A DNA stretch of 64,000 bases, taken from contig NZ_SAYT01000007.1 of assembly GCF_004296575.1 (NCBI RefSeq), positions 124,001 through 188,000 of the forward strand, given 5' to 3'. This stretch comes from Dyella amyloliquefaciens (GTDB taxonomy: Bacteria > Pseudomonadota > Gammaproteobacteria > Xanthomonadales > Rhodanobacteraceae). Of the stretch, positions 26,217-35,776 are shown piece by piece. Numbering within the stretch: the stretch's first letter is position 1; the number at the start of each line of letters is the position of its first letter. The translations under genes were made by a program, and so were the position numbers. The notes below the pieces were generated by a model that worked only from the letters and a program-made list of their open reading frames with translations, made no database searches and was not told where the DNA came from.

Positions 26217-27530
26217 ATGTGGCATCGATGGAGCCTGGCGGTCTGTGCAGGCCTGTTTGGCTGGGCCTCGATGGCCCATGCGGCTAGCAACTCTTGCGAG
26301 GCGCGTTCGGCAGAGATTCTCGATGCCCTGCGCAAGGGTGACTTTGCATCGGCGACCACCCATTTCGACGCTCGCGTGAAGGCGGCGGTGGATGCGCAGA
26401 AGCTCGGCGAAATCTGGCAACACATGCTGCCTGCGCAATTCGGTGCATTCGATCATGCGGATGCGCCCAAGGCCGATCTGCAAGGCGGCGCGATGGTCGA
26501 GACGCCGCTGCATTTCGCCCATGGCAACCTGCTTATGCGGGTCGCCTGCCATGCCGAAGGTGAGGTGTCCGGGCTGCGCTTCCTCCCCGTGCCCGCATCG
26601 CCGGCCACGCTGGGGCAGGGAGAGCGCCAGCTTGAGGTGCCGTCCCCGTTGGGGCCGCTGCCCGGCATCTTCACGATGCCGAGTGGATCGGGGTCCTTTC
26701 CGGTCGTGGTGCTGGTCGCGGGCTCCGGTCCTCATGATGGTGACGAGACCATCGGCCCCAACAAACCCTTTCGCGATATTGCGCAAGGCCTGGCAGCTGC
26801 AGGCATCGCCAGTCTTCGCTATGACAAGCGCACGTTTACCTATGCGGCACAGATGGCCGCGCGCAACGACGTGACGATCGACGACGAAGTTACCGACGAC
26901 GCACTCGCGGCCATCAAGCTGGCGGGCGTCCAGCCGGGTGTCGACCCGCACCGCGTGTTCGTGCTCGGTCATAGCCTGGGCGCGTACATCGCGCCACGCA
27001 TCGGGCAGCGCGATGCCGCGCTGGCAGGACTGATCCTGCTGGCTGCGCCGGCGCGGTCGCTGCTGGATGTACAAGCCCAGCAGGTGCGCGAGATCGGCAA
27101 GCGGCAGGGACTGAGCGAAGCGCAGATCGCCAATCGCCTCCACCTCATCGAAGCCGAGCGGGAATGGCTGGCGGGCAGGGGCGCGAGCAAGTCCGCGACC
27201 GGTTCGTTTGGCGGTGTTCCCCAGAGTTACGAATTGAGCCTGCGCGACTACGACGTGGTGGCCACGGCCAAGGCGGTGGGTATGCCCATGCTGATCCTCC
27301 AGGGAGGGAGCGACTTCCAGGTGTCTCCTGAACAGGATTTCGCGCGGTGGCAAACCGCGCTGGCTGGACGGCCACGAGTGGCGTTCCGGCGCTACGACGA
27401 TCTCAGCCATCTGTTCATGCCCGCTGGAAGCAGCGCCACGCCAGCGGACTACCAGGTGCCGGGAAAGGTGGATCCCAGGGTGATCCGGGACATTTCCAAC
27501 TGGGTGAAGGAACAGCCCGCCGGGGGCTGA
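26217..27530 (+). CDS. Exported alpha/beta-hydrolase with N-terminal DUF3887-like domain
   Basis: 437 residues. A signal peptide (MWHRWSLAVCAGLFGWASMAHA) is followed by a DUF3887-like domain (about 25-115: ILDALRKGDFASATTHFDARVKAAV) and an alpha/beta-hydrolase domain. The nucleophile elbow is VLGHSLGAY; the oxyanion region VLVAGSGPHDGDE and the C-terminal DLSHLF histidine complete the expected triad. Relatives are periplasmic esterases or peptidase-like hydrolases of unknown substrate. It sits between divergent ypjD and ffh, an insertion relative to the usual adjacency of those genes. Confidence 0.87.
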   Translation: MWHRWSLAVCAGLFGWASMAHAASNSCEARSAEILDALRKGDFASATTHFDARVKAAVDAQKLGEIWQHMLPAQFGAFDHADAPKADLQGGAMVETPLHFAHGNLLMRVACHAEGEVSGLRFLPVPASPATLGQGERQLEVPSPLGPLPGIFTMPSGSGSFPVVVLVAGSGPHDGDETIGPNKPFRDIAQGLAAAGIASLRYDKRTFTYAAQMAARNDVTIDDEVTDDALAAIKLAGVQPGVDPHRVFVLGHSLGAYIAPRIGQRDAALAGLILLAAPARSLLDVQAQQVREIGKRQGLSEAQIANRLHLIEAEREWLAGRGASKSATGSFGGVPQSYELSLRDYDVVATAKAVGMPMLILQGGSDFQVSPEQDFARWQTALAGRPRVAFRRYDDLSHLFMPAGSSATPADYQVPGKVDPRVIRDISNWVKEQPAGG

Positions 27531-27552
27531 ATCCCGTCATGACACCCGCCTC

Positions 27553-27561
27553 TGCTATATT
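27553..27561 (+). promoter_or_regulatory. ffh: Extended -10 promoter of ffh
   Basis: TGCTATATT (27553-27561) gives an extended -10 element about 30 bp before the ffh start. No clear -35 hexamer is seen, as is common for extended -10 promoters. Confidence 0.45.
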
Positions 27562-27591
27562 TGCCCGCTTGTCCCTGGACTTCTGTCTGCC

Positions 27592-28974
27592 ATGTTCGAA
27601 TCGCTCAGCCAACGCCTCTCCGCCACCGTCAACCGCCTGCGCGGCCGCGGTCGCCTGACCGAGGAGAACATCCGCGAATCGCTGCGCGAAGTGCGCATTG
27701 CGCTGCTCGAGGCCGACGTGGCCTTGCCGGTGGTGCAGGCGCTGGTCGAGCGCGTGAAGGTGCGCGCGGTGGGCCAGGAAGTGCTCAAGAGCCTCTCGCC
27801 GGGCCAGGCCCTGGTGAAGGTGGTCAGCGACGAGCTGACCGCGTTGATGGGCACCGCCAATACCGAGCTCAACCTCGCGCAGCAGCCGCCGGCCGTGGTG
27901 CTGATGGCGGGCCTGCAGGGCGCCGGCAAGACCACCACGGTGGCCAAGCTCGCCCGCTTCCTCACCGAGCGCAAGAAGAAGAAGGTGATGGTGGTGAGCT
28001 GTGACGTTTACCGTCCGGCCGCCATCGAGCAGCTGCGTACGTTGGCCGAGCAGGTCGACGTGAAGTTCTTCCCGTCCGAAGCGGGCCAGAATCCGGTCGA
28101 TATCGCGAAGAACGCGATTGCCGCCGCCCGTCGCGAAGTGGTCGATGTGCTGCTGGTGGATACCGCCGGTCGTCTGCACGTGGACGAAGCGATGATGGCG
28201 GAGATCAAGGCGCTGCACGCCGCGATCACGCCGGTCGAAACGCTGTTCGTGGTCGACTCCATGACCGGCCAGGACGCGGCCAATACCGCTAAGGCGTTTG
28301 CCGAAGCGCTGCCGCTCACCGGCGTGGTGCTGACCAAAACCGATGGTGATGCGCGTGGTGGTGCGGCGCTGTCGGTGCGCTATGTCACGGGCCGTCCGAT
28401 CAAGTTCCTCGGCGCCGGCGAAAAGACCGATGCACTGGAACCGTTCCATCCTGATCGCGTTGCGCAGCGCATCCTCGGCATGGGCGACGTGCTGTCGCTG
28501 GTCGAGGAAGTGGAGCGCAAGGTCGACCAGGAAAAGGCGCAGAAGCTCGCCGAGAAGGTCATCAAGGGCAAGCGCTTCGATCTCAATGACATGCGCGACC
28601 AGCTCGAGCAGATGTCCAACATGGGCGGCCTGGCCGGCCTGATGGACAAGCTGCCCGGCGTGTCCGCGCTGCCAGACAACGTGAAATCCAAGGTCAACGA
28701 CGGCGAGATCAAGCGCATGGTCGCGATCATCCAGTCGATGACCAAGAAAGAACGTCGCCACCCGGATCTGCTCAACGGCTCGCGCCGTGCCCGCGTGGCA
28801 CGTGGCTCGGGCACGCAGCCGGCGGACGTGAACCGTCTGCTCAAGCAGTACATGCAGATGGAAAAGATGATGTCCAAGCTCTCCAAGGGCGGCACCAAGG
28901 GTCTGCTGCGGCAGATGCGTGGCGCCATGAAGGGCATGGGCGGCATGGGTGGTGGTTTCCCGCCGATGCGCTGA
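27592..28974 (+). CDS. ffh: Signal recognition particle protein Ffh
   Basis: 460 residues, the SRP54 GTPase that delivers nascent inner-membrane proteins to FtsY. The N domain (residues about 1-90) is followed by the G domain with G1 GLQGAGKTTTVAKL, G3 DTAGRL and G4 TKTDGDARGG, then the methionine-rich M domain (about 295-460) that binds 4.5S RNA and signal sequences, ending MKGMGGMGGGFPPMR. The length is normal. The SRP RNA gene was not found in the window. rpsP follows after 143 bp. Confidence 0.97.
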   Translation: MFESLSQRLSATVNRLRGRGRLTEENIRESLREVRIALLEADVALPVVQALVERVKVRAVGQEVLKSLSPGQALVKVVSDELTALMGTANTELNLAQQPPAVVLMAGLQGAGKTTTVAKLARFLTERKKKKVMVVSCDVYRPAAIEQLRTLAEQVDVKFFPSEAGQNPVDIAKNAIAAARREVVDVLLVDTAGRLHVDEAMMAEIKALHAAITPVETLFVVDSMTGQDAANTAKAFAEALPLTGVVLTKTDGDARGGAALSVRYVTGRPIKFLGAGEKTDALEPFHPDRVAQRILGMGDVLSLVEEVERKVDQEKAQKLAEKVIKGKRFDLNDMRDQLEQMSNMGGLAGLMDKLPGVSALPDNVKSKVNDGEIKRMVAIIQSMTKKERRHPDLLNGSRRARVARGSGTQPADVNRLLKQYMQMEKMMSKLSKGGTKGLLRQMRGAMKGMGGMGGGFPPMR

Positions 28975-29117
28975 GGCTGAACGGATCCGGCCGGCGAGTT
29001 CGGTCGGATCTGCCTGTCAGCTCTTCCTTTTTCCCCAAAATTCATTAAAATGTCGCGTTCACCGCGCACGGCCACGTGCGTGCTGCCGGCATCCCGGCAA
29101 TTCTGGAGCTTTTATTT

Positions 29118-29372
29118 ATGGTCAAGATTCGTCTTTCGCGCGGCGGCGCCAAGGGCCGTCCGTTCTACCACATCGTTGTCACCGATCAGCGCAACAAGCG
29201 CGACGGTCGCAGCATCGAGAACGTGGGTTTCTACAATCCGGTTGCTTCGGGCAAGGACAAGCGCCTTGAGCTGAACGTCGCTCGCGTGCAGGAGTGGATT
29301 GGCAAGGGTGCGCAGCTGACCGACAAGGTCGCGTCCCTCGTCAAGGAAGCCGGCAAGCAGCAGGCTGCCTGA
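29118..29372 (+). CDS. rpsP: 30S ribosomal protein S16
   Basis: 84 residues ([31 protein letters not shown]), a normal S16, which binds the 5' domain of 16S rRNA and is needed for 30S assembly. A GGAG site lies about ten bases before the ATG. It heads the conserved rpsP-rimM-trmD-rplS operon, and a TAAAAT -10-like box lies about 70 bp upstream at 29046. The rimM start is 2 bp after its stop. Confidence 0.98.
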   Translation: MVKIRLSRGGAKGRPFYHIVVTDQRNKRDGRSIENVGFYNPVASGKDKRLELNVARVQEWIGKGAQLTDKVASLVKEAGKQQAA

Positions 29373-29374
29373 GT

Positions 29375-29890
29375 ATGACGGCAGCCGGCCGGCGCGTCCT
29401 CGTGGGACGCATCGTCGGGCTGTATGGCGTGCAGGGCTGGCTCAAGATCGAATCCTGGACCGAGCCCCGCACGAAGATCTTCACTTACCAACCCTGGCTG
29501 CTTGCATCGGCGCCGGGTGTGGAAACGGAGATCTCGGGAGTCAAAGGTCGTCCGCAAGGCAAGGGGCTCATCGCCCAGTTTCCTGAAGTGGACGATCGAG
29601 ACGCAGCAGCAGCGTTGGTGGGACAAGACATCTATGTCGCCCGCGAACTGCTGCCGCCTCCCGGCAAGGACGAGTTTTACTGGGTCGACCTCGAGGGTCT
29701 GGAGGTCGTCACCACGGAAGGCGTGGCACTGGGGCGGGTCAGTCATCTGTTCGCGACCGGCGCCAACGATGTCGTGGTGGTGAAGGATGGTACGCGTGAG
29801 CGTCTGATTCCTTTTATCCAAGGTTCGTATGTGCGTTCGGTGGACTTGTCCGGTGGACGCATGGTGGTGGACTGGGATCCTGAATTCTGA
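29375..29890 (+). CDS. rimM: 16S rRNA-processing factor RimM
   Basis: 171 residues. The N-terminal beta-barrel ([22 protein letters not shown]) and the C-terminal PRC-barrel ([11 protein letters not shown]...LIPFI) are clear. RimM helps mature the 3' domain of the small subunit around S19. The start at 29375 nearly abuts the rpsP stop, so translation is probably coupled, and the operon position is the classic one. Confidence 0.96.
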   Translation: MTAAGRRVLVGRIVGLYGVQGWLKIESWTEPRTKIFTYQPWLLASAPGVETEISGVKGRPQGKGLIAQFPEVDDRDAAAALVGQDIYVARELLPPPGKDEFYWVDLEGLEVVTTEGVALGRVSHLFATGANDVVVVKDGTRERLIPFIQGSYVRSVDLSGGRMVVDWDPEF

Positions 29891-29923
29891 GCGCGCCACG
29901 CGCCGCCACAAGGGTTGAGGATC

Positions 29924-30691
29924 ATGCGCATCGACGTCGTCACGTTGTTTCCCGACTTCATGCGTCAGTGTGCTGCCGTTGGTGTCGTGGGACGTGCGCA
30001 GCAGCGTGAGTTGCTGCAGGTGGAAACCTGGAACCCGCGCGACTTCGCCACCGACAATTACCGTACTGTGGACGGCCGCACCTGCGGCGGCGGGCCCGGG
30101 ATGGTGATGCTGATCCAGCCTTTGCGCGAAGCCCTCAAGGCTGTGCGTGAGGCCGCACCGGAACCGGTGCATGTGATTTACCTCAGTCCGCAGGGAGCGC
30201 GGCTGACGCAGGGCAGGGTGGAAGCGCTGGCGAAGCTGCCGCGCATCGCACTGCTCTGTGGGCGTTACGAGGGTGTGGACGAGCGTCTGCTGGCGCACGA
30301 GGTCGACGAGGAGCTTTCCATCGGCGATTATGTGCTGTCCGGCGGTGAGCTGGGCGCGGCAGTGATCATCGATGCCGTGGGCCGCTTGCAGGACGGCGCG
30401 TTGAACGACGCGCAGTCGGCGCAGCAGGATTCGTTTTCGGACGGACTGCTGGATTGCCCGCACTATGCAAAACCGGTGCATGACGCACTGGGCGACGTAC
30501 CGGACGTGTTGCTTTCCGGTGACCACGCGGCGATCCGCCGTTGGCGCCTGAAGCAATCGTTGGGACGGACCTGGTTGCGGCGTCCCGATCTTTTGGCGCA
30601 GCGCGCGCTGGATGCGGAATCCCGAGCGCTGTTGGATGAATTCCGTCGCGAACATGCTCAGCAGTCGCGGCACGACGATACGGCCCACTAA
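29924..30691 (+). CDS. trmD: tRNA (guanine-37-N1)-methyltransferase TrmD
   Basis: 255-residue SPOUT methyltransferase that adds m1G37 to tRNAs reading CNN codons, preventing +1 frameshifts. Visible family blocks are [12 protein letters not shown], the [13 protein letters not shown] loop, the knot segment [14 protein letters not shown] and [18 protein letters not shown] five bases before the ATG at 29924 supports this start over a TTG nine bases upstream. Length and operon context are standard. Confidence 0.97.
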   Translation: MRIDVVTLFPDFMRQCAAVGVVGRAQQRELLQVETWNPRDFATDNYRTVDGRTCGGGPGMVMLIQPLREALKAVREAAPEPVHVIYLSPQGARLTQGRVEALAKLPRIALLCGRYEGVDERLLAHEVDEELSIGDYVLSGGELGAAVIIDAVGRLQDGALNDAQSAQQDSFSDGLLDCPHYAKPVHDALGDVPDVLLSGDHAAIRRWRLKQSLGRTWLRRPDLLAQRALDAESRALLDEFRREHAQQSRHDDTAH

Positions 30692-30717
30692 GGGCGAGAA
30701 ATTAGACAGGTGTTGCC

Positions 30718-31110
30718 ATGAACAAGATCATCGAACAGTTCGAATCCGAGCAGATCACCCGCCAGCTGCCGGAATTCGGCCCTGGTGACACCGTGGTGGT
30801 CAACGTGAAGGTGAAGGAAGGTAACCGCGAGCGCGTCCAGGCGTTCGAGGGCGTCGTCATCGCCAAGCGCAGCCGCGGCCTGCATTCGGCCTTCACCGTG
30901 CGCAAGATCTCGCACGGCACCGGCGTGGAGCGCGTGTTCCAGGCTCACAGCCCGGCCATCGATTCGGTCGAAGTGAAGCGCAAGGGCAAGGTGCGTGGCG
31001 CCAAGCTGTACTACCTGCGCAACCTCGAAGGCAAGGCTGCCCGCATCAAGGAAGACGTCGCCGCCGTCTCGGCCGCCAAGGCCGCGAAGAAGGCTGCCGC
31101 TGCGGAGTAA
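30718..31110 (+). CDS. rplS: 50S ribosomal protein L19
   Basis: 130 residues; L19 lies at the subunit interface (bridge B8 region). The body [35 protein letters not shown] is typical. The C-terminal extension is Ala/Lys-rich ([12 protein letters not shown]), slightly longer than E. coli L19 (115) as in other Xanthomonadales. A terminator follows at 31138. Confidence 0.98.
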   Translation: MNKIIEQFESEQITRQLPEFGPGDTVVVNVKVKEGNRERVQAFEGVVIAKRSRGLHSAFTVRKISHGTGVERVFQAHSPAIDSVEVKRKGKVRGAKLYYLRNLEGKAARIKEDVAAVSAAKAAKKAAAAE

Positions 31111-31137
31111 TCCCGGCACGTCTTTTCGAAACACCAG

Positions 31138-31168
31138 AAACCCCGTGGAGCGATCCGCGGGGTTTTTG
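31138..31168 (+). terminator. Intrinsic terminator after rplS
   Basis: A 12-bp stem with one wobble (31138-31149 with 31154-31165), a GCGA tetraloop and a TTTTTG tail end the rpsP operon. Confidence 0.9.
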
Positions 31169-31323
31169 TTTAGGCCTTCGGTATGCATGCCTTGCGGCAG
31201 GGAGACTCCCTCCTCGCCTCTGTGGGAGCGCACCCTGTGCGCGAGGCCTTTCGCGCCGGTCTTCATGTTCTCCGCTCTAGGGATCTCGGGGCTTGGCCTT
31301 CAGTAGCCCCGTTCGCGCCAGGG

Positions 31324-31738
31324 TGCCGCCTACGACGCAAAGCTAGTCCCTGTGGGACGCGGCGGGCGTTTCGATCCCCTGCCAGCGACGCGAAGCTAGT
31401 CCCGTGGGACGCTCGAGTCACTTTTCTTTTGCTGGCCCACGCACGCGCAGGAGCGCGTGCGAACGGCGAAGCCGGCCCGAAGGGCGGAGGGCAGGATGCC
31501 CGGAGTCAAAGAAAAGTAACCCAAAGAAAATGGCCTGAAGAGCTGGCAGCGATATGCAGGGAAAAGCCTTGAAGGATCCGGAGCCCTGATTGCGACCGTC
31601 TTCGCCGATAGCGAGCGGCTACCCCGCAACGCGTCGATGCGCTGAGGACTTAAAGTGGCTTCGTTGTTCGCCCCGGTCCATCACTTCTCCCTCTCCCTTC
31701 CGGGGAGAGGGCTGGGGTGAGGGGCGGGTGCTCGCGGC
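31324..31738. repeat. Composite intergenic repeat, copy 2, with an extra insert
   Basis: It aligns with 23361-23698 in the same orientation, but the palindrome GTCACTTTTCTTTT...AAAGAAAAGTAAC is split by about 68 bp of extra sequence (31440-31507). The insert itself starts with a perfect 8-bp hairpin, GCACGCGC-AGGA-GCGCGTGC (31441-31460). Confidence 0.83.
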
Positions 31739-31755
31739 GGCGCTGCTTACTGCTT

Positions 31756-31888
31756 GTAGGAGCGCACTTAGTGCGCGATCGGCGTATGGCAAAGTGTTGC
31801 CAAGGCCAAAAAAAGCCCGCCATAAGGCGGGCTTTCGCGTTGCGTGGAAACCGTGGCTGTGCTGCTCGCGCACTGGGTGCGCTCCTGC
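31756..31888. repeat. REP-like inverted pair enclosing the fimX terminator
   Basis: The left arm at 31756-31778 and right arm at 31866-31888 match the family core with a few changes (CTTAG for CCCAG on the left; CTCCTGC for CTCCTAC on the right). The 87-bp interior holds an intrinsic terminator, the same nesting as at 2841-2961. Confidence 0.8.
31808..31835 (-). terminator. Intrinsic terminator of fimX
   Basis: A 10-bp stem (31812-31821 with 31826-31835) and ATAA loop are preceded on the plus strand by seven A, which gives a U-run on the minus-strand transcript. It therefore ends the fimX mRNA. Confidence 0.85.
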
Positions 31889-31907
31889 AAAAGATGGCAG
31901 GGGCGCA

Positions 31908-33950
31908 TCACGCCAACCGCTGCGGCTCCTGCAGGAAGTTGCCTTGCACGAAGTCCACGCCGCAGGCGAACAGCAGCGAGGTACTGGCGGCGTCCTCGAC
32001 CCATTCGGCGATGGTCTGCTTCTTGAGTTCGCGTGCCTGACGGCAGATCTCGGCCACCTTCTTCTGGCTCTCCACCTGCTGTGGCAGGTCGGCCATGTAG
32101 CTGCGGTCGATCTTCAGGTAGTCGGCATCGATGTGATTGAGCAGCTGGAACGAGTTGAGGCCCGAGCCGAACTGTTCCAGCGCGAACTGGCCGCCCAGCT
32201 CCCTCCAGATCTTGATGAATTCCTGCGCGGGGCGCAGCGCGGTTACCACCTTGCTCTCGGTGGTTTCCAGCACCAGCTTGCCGTTCTTCAGTCCCGCCTG
32301 CTTAAGGCGTTCGCCCAGCCACGGCAGCAGCTTGGTGTCTTCCAGCGAGCTGGAGGTGAGCTTGACGAAGAAGGTGGTAGGCGAGCCGCTGCGGTCGCGG
32401 GCACGCAGATGTTCGATGGTCTGGTTCAGCACCCAGCGGTCGATGGCCGGGGTGAGGTTGTGCTTCTCGGCGATGGGCATGAAGAAGCCCGGCAGCACCT
32501 CGCCCTGCGGGCCGTTCAGGCGCAGCAGGATTTCCGAGAATTCGCCCTCGGCGTCCTGCAGGCTGATGGTCTGCTGGTGATAGAGGACGAAATCGTCCTG
32601 CGTCAGCGCCTGCTTGAGCACGCCCAGCCAGTAGCGCTCGCGTTCTTCCTCGGCCTTTTCGCGCGCCGCCGGATCGTGCAGCTCGCTGCGGTTGCCGCCC
32701 TGGCTCTGCGCATTGCGCAGGGCCTGGCTGGACTGGTTGAGCAGCAGCTCGGTGTTGGCGTTGCGCTCGCCCAGCAGGCTGCCGCCGATGCTGACGGTAA
32801 CGGTGAGCGAGTGGCTGCCGAGGTCGAAGATGCCGCCGGCAATAGCCTGCTGCAGGCCGGTGATCCACTGCTTGATCGTTTCGTCGTTGCGCGTATGCAA
32901 GAGCACGCCGACGGTGTGTTCGGCCAGCAGGCCGGCGGTGTCATGGGCGCCGAGCTGGCCTTCCACGCGATTGGCGAAGGCGGCCAGGAGCTCATCGGCC
33001 TTGGCCAGGCCCACGCCGCCCACGATCGTCTGCCAGTTGTCCGGCTCGATCAGCAGCAGCGACTGCCCCTTGGTGCCTTCGGTCGCGGCGGCCACCGCCT
33101 GGTCGATGCACTCCAGCATGCGGGCGCGATTGAACAGGCCGGTGACGGGATCGCGCTGCAGCTGCTCGATCACGCTGGCGTCGACCTGCTGGCGGCGGAA
33201 CACCACCTGCAGGCAGGGCTCGCCCTCGAAGGTCGCGTGGGCAAACTCCACGCTGGCCTTGAAGCTGGTGGCATCGGCGCGGCGCGCCTGCAACTCGATC
33301 GGGGTGCTGGGCTTCTCGCCGCGCGACAGGCCCTTGAGGGTGTTCTTGAACTCGTCGGCATCGGTCGGCCCGATCATGTCCAGCACGGGTAGGCCGAGCA
33401 GGTCGTCGAATTCGGTATAGCCGAAGGTATCCAGATAGGCCTGGTTGGCGCGCACGTGCATGCCTTCGTGCACGTAGGCGATGGCATCCGTGGAGGAGTC
33501 CAGCAGGGCGTCGCAGCGGCGCTCGGATTCGCGGAGCGCTGACTCCAGGCGGCGCAGCTGGCGGCGGGTGTTGAGCGCGTCGAACTCGCGCTGGATCACC
33601 GCCATCAGCTGGCGCGGCTGCGAGCGCAGGGCCACACTGCGGGCGCCGTTGACGAACAGCTCGGTGACCCCGGCGTTGTCCACCTGGCCGACCAGGGCAA
33701 CCAGCGAGAGGTCACGGCCGTGTGCATCGAGCATGCGCGACACCTCGCGCAGCTCCAGCGTGCCGACGGCGGGATCGAACAGCACGATGTCAGGGCCCAG
33801 CTCATCGAGTGCAGCGGTTACCTGCTCGGCGCTGGTGGCGCGCGCGGGCCGGACGGCAATGCCGTTGTTGCGCAGCAGGCTGATGATCTGTTCCGCGTCT
33901 TCGACTGACTTCTCGATGAAAAGGATCTTGATGACCTGGTCAGTTTTCAT
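31908..33950 (-). CDS. fimX: FimX-like c-di-GMP effector (REC-PAS-degenerate GGDEF-degenerate EAL)
   Basis: 680 residues. The order is a receiver-like domain (about 1-125), PAS (about 145-255), GGDEF-fold starting RDPVTGLFNRARML (about 268-420) and EAL-fold (about 440-680). The cyclase signature is absent (GVGLAKADELL at its place). The EAL motif reads EILLRL, and the usual DDFGTG loop reads EQFGSGLNSF, so neither synthesis nor hydrolysis of c-di-GMP is expected. This is the FimX pattern: a polar c-di-GMP sensor that controls type IV pilus assembly with PilZ and PilB. Start ATG 33950; a GTG two codons upstream is possible. No pil genes lie nearby. Confidence 0.85.
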   Translation of the reverse strand: MKTDQVIKILFIEKSVEDAEQIISLLRNNGIAVRPARATSAEQVTAALDELGPDIVLFDPAVGTLELREVSRMLDAHGRDLSLVALVGQVDNAGVTELFVNGARSVALRSQPRQLMAVIQREFDALNTRRQLRRLESALRESERRCDALLDSSTDAIAYVHEGMHVRANQAYLDTFGYTEFDDLLGLPVLDMIGPTDADEFKNTLKGLSRGEKPSTPIELQARRADATSFKASVEFAHATFEGEPCLQVVFRRQQVDASVIEQLQRDPVTGLFNRARMLECIDQAVAAATEGTKGQSLLLIEPDNWQTIVGGVGLAKADELLAAFANRVEGQLGAHDTAGLLAEHTVGVLLHTRNDETIKQWITGLQQAIAGGIFDLGSHSLTVTVSIGGSLLGERNANTELLLNQSSQALRNAQSQGGNRSELHDPAAREKAEEERERYWLGVLKQALTQDDFVLYHQQTISLQDAEGEFSEILLRLNGPQGEVLPGFFMPIAEKHNLTPAIDRWVLNQTIEHLRARDRSGSPTTFFVKLTSSSLEDTKLLPWLGERLKQAGLKNGKLVLETTESKVVTALRPAQEFIKIWRELGGQFALEQFGSGLNSFQLLNHIDADYLKIDRSYMADLPQQVESQKKVAEICRQARELKKQTIAEWVEDAASTSLLFACGVDFVQGNFLQEPQRLA

Positions 33951-34112
33951 AGGCACGTCGAGCTATCCATTGTTCGCCGCTGCTGTGAAGCCTGCCGTGA
34001 CAGCAGGGCGCGGGCCACCCGTGTTTTTAGCGGATTCCGCGAGTCACGGCTAGCGGAAATATTCCTGAAGTGACCGTGACCACACTGAGCACGGCCGCAC
34101 ATGTCGAGCGCA

Positions 34113-35123
34113 TTACAGCGGCCGCTTGGATGCCTCGCCGCCCACCTCGCGCACCAGCTTGGGTACCAGGTACCCGGGCAGGCGATGGCGGACGGCCTCC
34201 ACCAGGGCCAGTGCGCGCGTGTCGTCCACCTCGAAATGCGCCGAGCCCTGCACCCGATCGAGCTGGTGCAGGTAGTAGGGCAGCACGCCGGCCGCGAAAA
34301 GGCGCTCGGACAAGGCGGCCAGGGTGTCCGCGTCGTCGTTGATGCCGCGCAGCAGTACCGACTGGTTGAGCAGGGTCACCCCGGCTTCGCGCAGGCGGGC
34401 GCAGGCGGCGTCGACCGAGGCGTCGAACTCGTTGGCGTGGTTGGCGTGAAGGACCACCACCTTCTGCAGCGGCAGCCTGGCCAGCCAGTCGACGAGGGCG
34501 TCGTCCACCCGTTCGGGCAGCACCACCGGAAGGCGGGTATGGATGCGCAGGCGGGTGACGTGGGGGATGGCTTCCAGGCCCTGGCTCAGTTCCTCCAGCT
34601 TGGCGGTGGCCAGTGACAGCGGGTCGCCGCCCGAAAGGATGAGCTCGCTGATCGACGCGTCCTGCCGCACATGGTCCAGCGCCTTGCGCCACTGGCCGGC
34701 GGCGGCCATCTCGTCGCCATACGGGAAATGGCGGCGGAAGCAGTAACGGCAGTTGATGGCGCAGCTGCCGCTGGCGATCAGCAGGGCGCGGCCCTCGTAC
34801 TTGTGCAGCACGCCCTGGGCCGAGCGAGCGGCCATGTCGCCCACCGCGTCGATGCTGAAGCCCGGGACCTGCGCCGTTTCGGCCAGTTGGGGCAGCACCT
34901 GCAGCAGCAGGGGGTCGCAGGCGTCGCCCTGTCGCATGCGGGCCACGAAGCCACGCGGAACCCGCACGCTGAAGCCGGCGTCACCTGCCGGTAATGCATC
35001 GGCCAGATGTCCCAGGCCCACCAGCGCCAGCAGCTCGCGGCCATCCGTGACGGCCTCGCGCCACAGTGCGCGCCAGTCGGATCCGGGCTGAGATAGGCGG
35101 GCGGCTTGGCTTGCGGTTATCAT
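34113..35123 (-). CDS. epmB: EF-P beta-lysylation radical-SAM aminomutase EpmB
   Basis: 336 residues of the lysine-2,3-aminomutase family. The radical-SAM cluster motif is CAINCRYCFRR (C121, C125, C128), and VVLPERVDDAL, HANHANEF and the C-terminal YLVPKLVRE (PLP lysine region) are conserved. EpmB converts alpha-lysine to beta-lysine for attachment to elongation factor P by EpmA. It is divergent from efp at 35207 across 83 bp, the classic pairing; epmA is not in the window. It lacks the long N- and C-terminal arms of catabolic LAM enzymes. Confidence 0.95.
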   Translation of the reverse strand: MITASQAARLSQPGSDWRALWREAVTDGRELLALVGLGHLADALPAGDAGFSVRVPRGFVARMRQGDACDPLLLQVLPQLAETAQVPGFSIDAVGDMAARSAQGVLHKYEGRALLIASGSCAINCRYCFRRHFPYGDEMAAAGQWRKALDHVRQDASISELILSGGDPLSLATAKLEELSQGLEAIPHVTRLRIHTRLPVVLPERVDDALVDWLARLPLQKVVVLHANHANEFDASVDAACARLREAGVTLLNQSVLLRGINDDADTLAALSERLFAAGVLPYYLHQLDRVQGSAHFEVDDTRALALVEAVRHRLPGYLVPKLVREVGGEASKRPL

Positions 35124-35206
35124 AGTGGGTCTTGAAACGGGCCTCTGGCCCCGGAAACCCCCTATTCTAGCCGCCTGCGGGCGGCGCTACATCTGGAGCA
35201 GAGCGC

Positions 35207-35776
35207 ATGGCCACCGCCGGTCTTAACGACGTCAAGAAGGGTATGAAGATCCTTCACAACAATGACCCGTGGGTCATTACCGACGCCGACTTCATCAAGC
35301 CCGGCAAGGGTCAGGCGTTTACCCGCATCTTCATCCGCAACCTGAAGAACGGCCGCACCAGCGAATCGACCATGAAGTCCAGCGACAGCTTCGAAGTCGC
35401 CGACGTCGTGGATACCGACATGCAGTACCTGTACTCCGATGGCGAGTTCTGGCACTTCATGCACCAGGAAAGCTTCGAGCAGCACCAGGCCAGCAAGGCA
35501 GGCATGGGCGATGCCGTGAAGTGGCTGAAGGGCGAGGAAGAGTGCGTGGTGACGCTGTTCAACGGCGAAATCATTTCCGTGCAGGCCCCGAACTTCGTGG
35601 AGCTGAAGATCACCGAGACGGATCCGGGCCTGCGTGGCGACACCTCGGGCGGCGGCGGCAAGCCGGCGACGCTGGAAACCGGTGCCGTGGTGCGCGTGCC
35701 GCTGTTCGTCACCACCGAAGAAGTGATCAAGGTCGACACCCGCACGGGCGAATACGTCAGCCGCGTCGGCAAGTGA
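35207..35776 (+). CDS. efp: Elongation factor P
   Basis: 189 residues in three beta-barrel domains. EF-P binds stalled ribosomes and relieves stalling at polyproline. The modified lysine is at K34 in [10 protein letters not shown], the lysine-type loop that EpmA/EpmB beta-lysylate, which agrees with epmB next door. The domain II/III blocks ([25 protein letters not shown]) are normal. A strong hairpin follows right after the stop. Confidence 0.98.
   Translation: MATAGLNDVKKGMKILHNNDPWVITDADFIKPGKGQAFTRIFIRNLKNGRTSESTMKSSDSFEVADVVDTDMQYLYSDGEFWHFMHQESFEQHQASKAGMGDAVKWLKGEEECVVTLFNGEIISVQAPNFVELKITETDPGLRGDTSGGGGKPATLETGAVVRVPLFVTTEEVIKVDTRTGEYVSRVGK

Larger units (their letters stand above)
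31111..31907. other. Gene-free convergent region filled with repeats (797 bp)
   Basis: It lies between rplS (plus) and fimX (minus). In order it holds the rplS terminator, a half REP-like arm (31221-31250), composite repeat copy 2 (31324-31738), a REP-like pair (31756-31888) and, within that pair, the fimX terminator. The region has the same organisation as 23223-23808. Small open frames here show no ribosome site or recognisable product. Confidence 0.8.
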
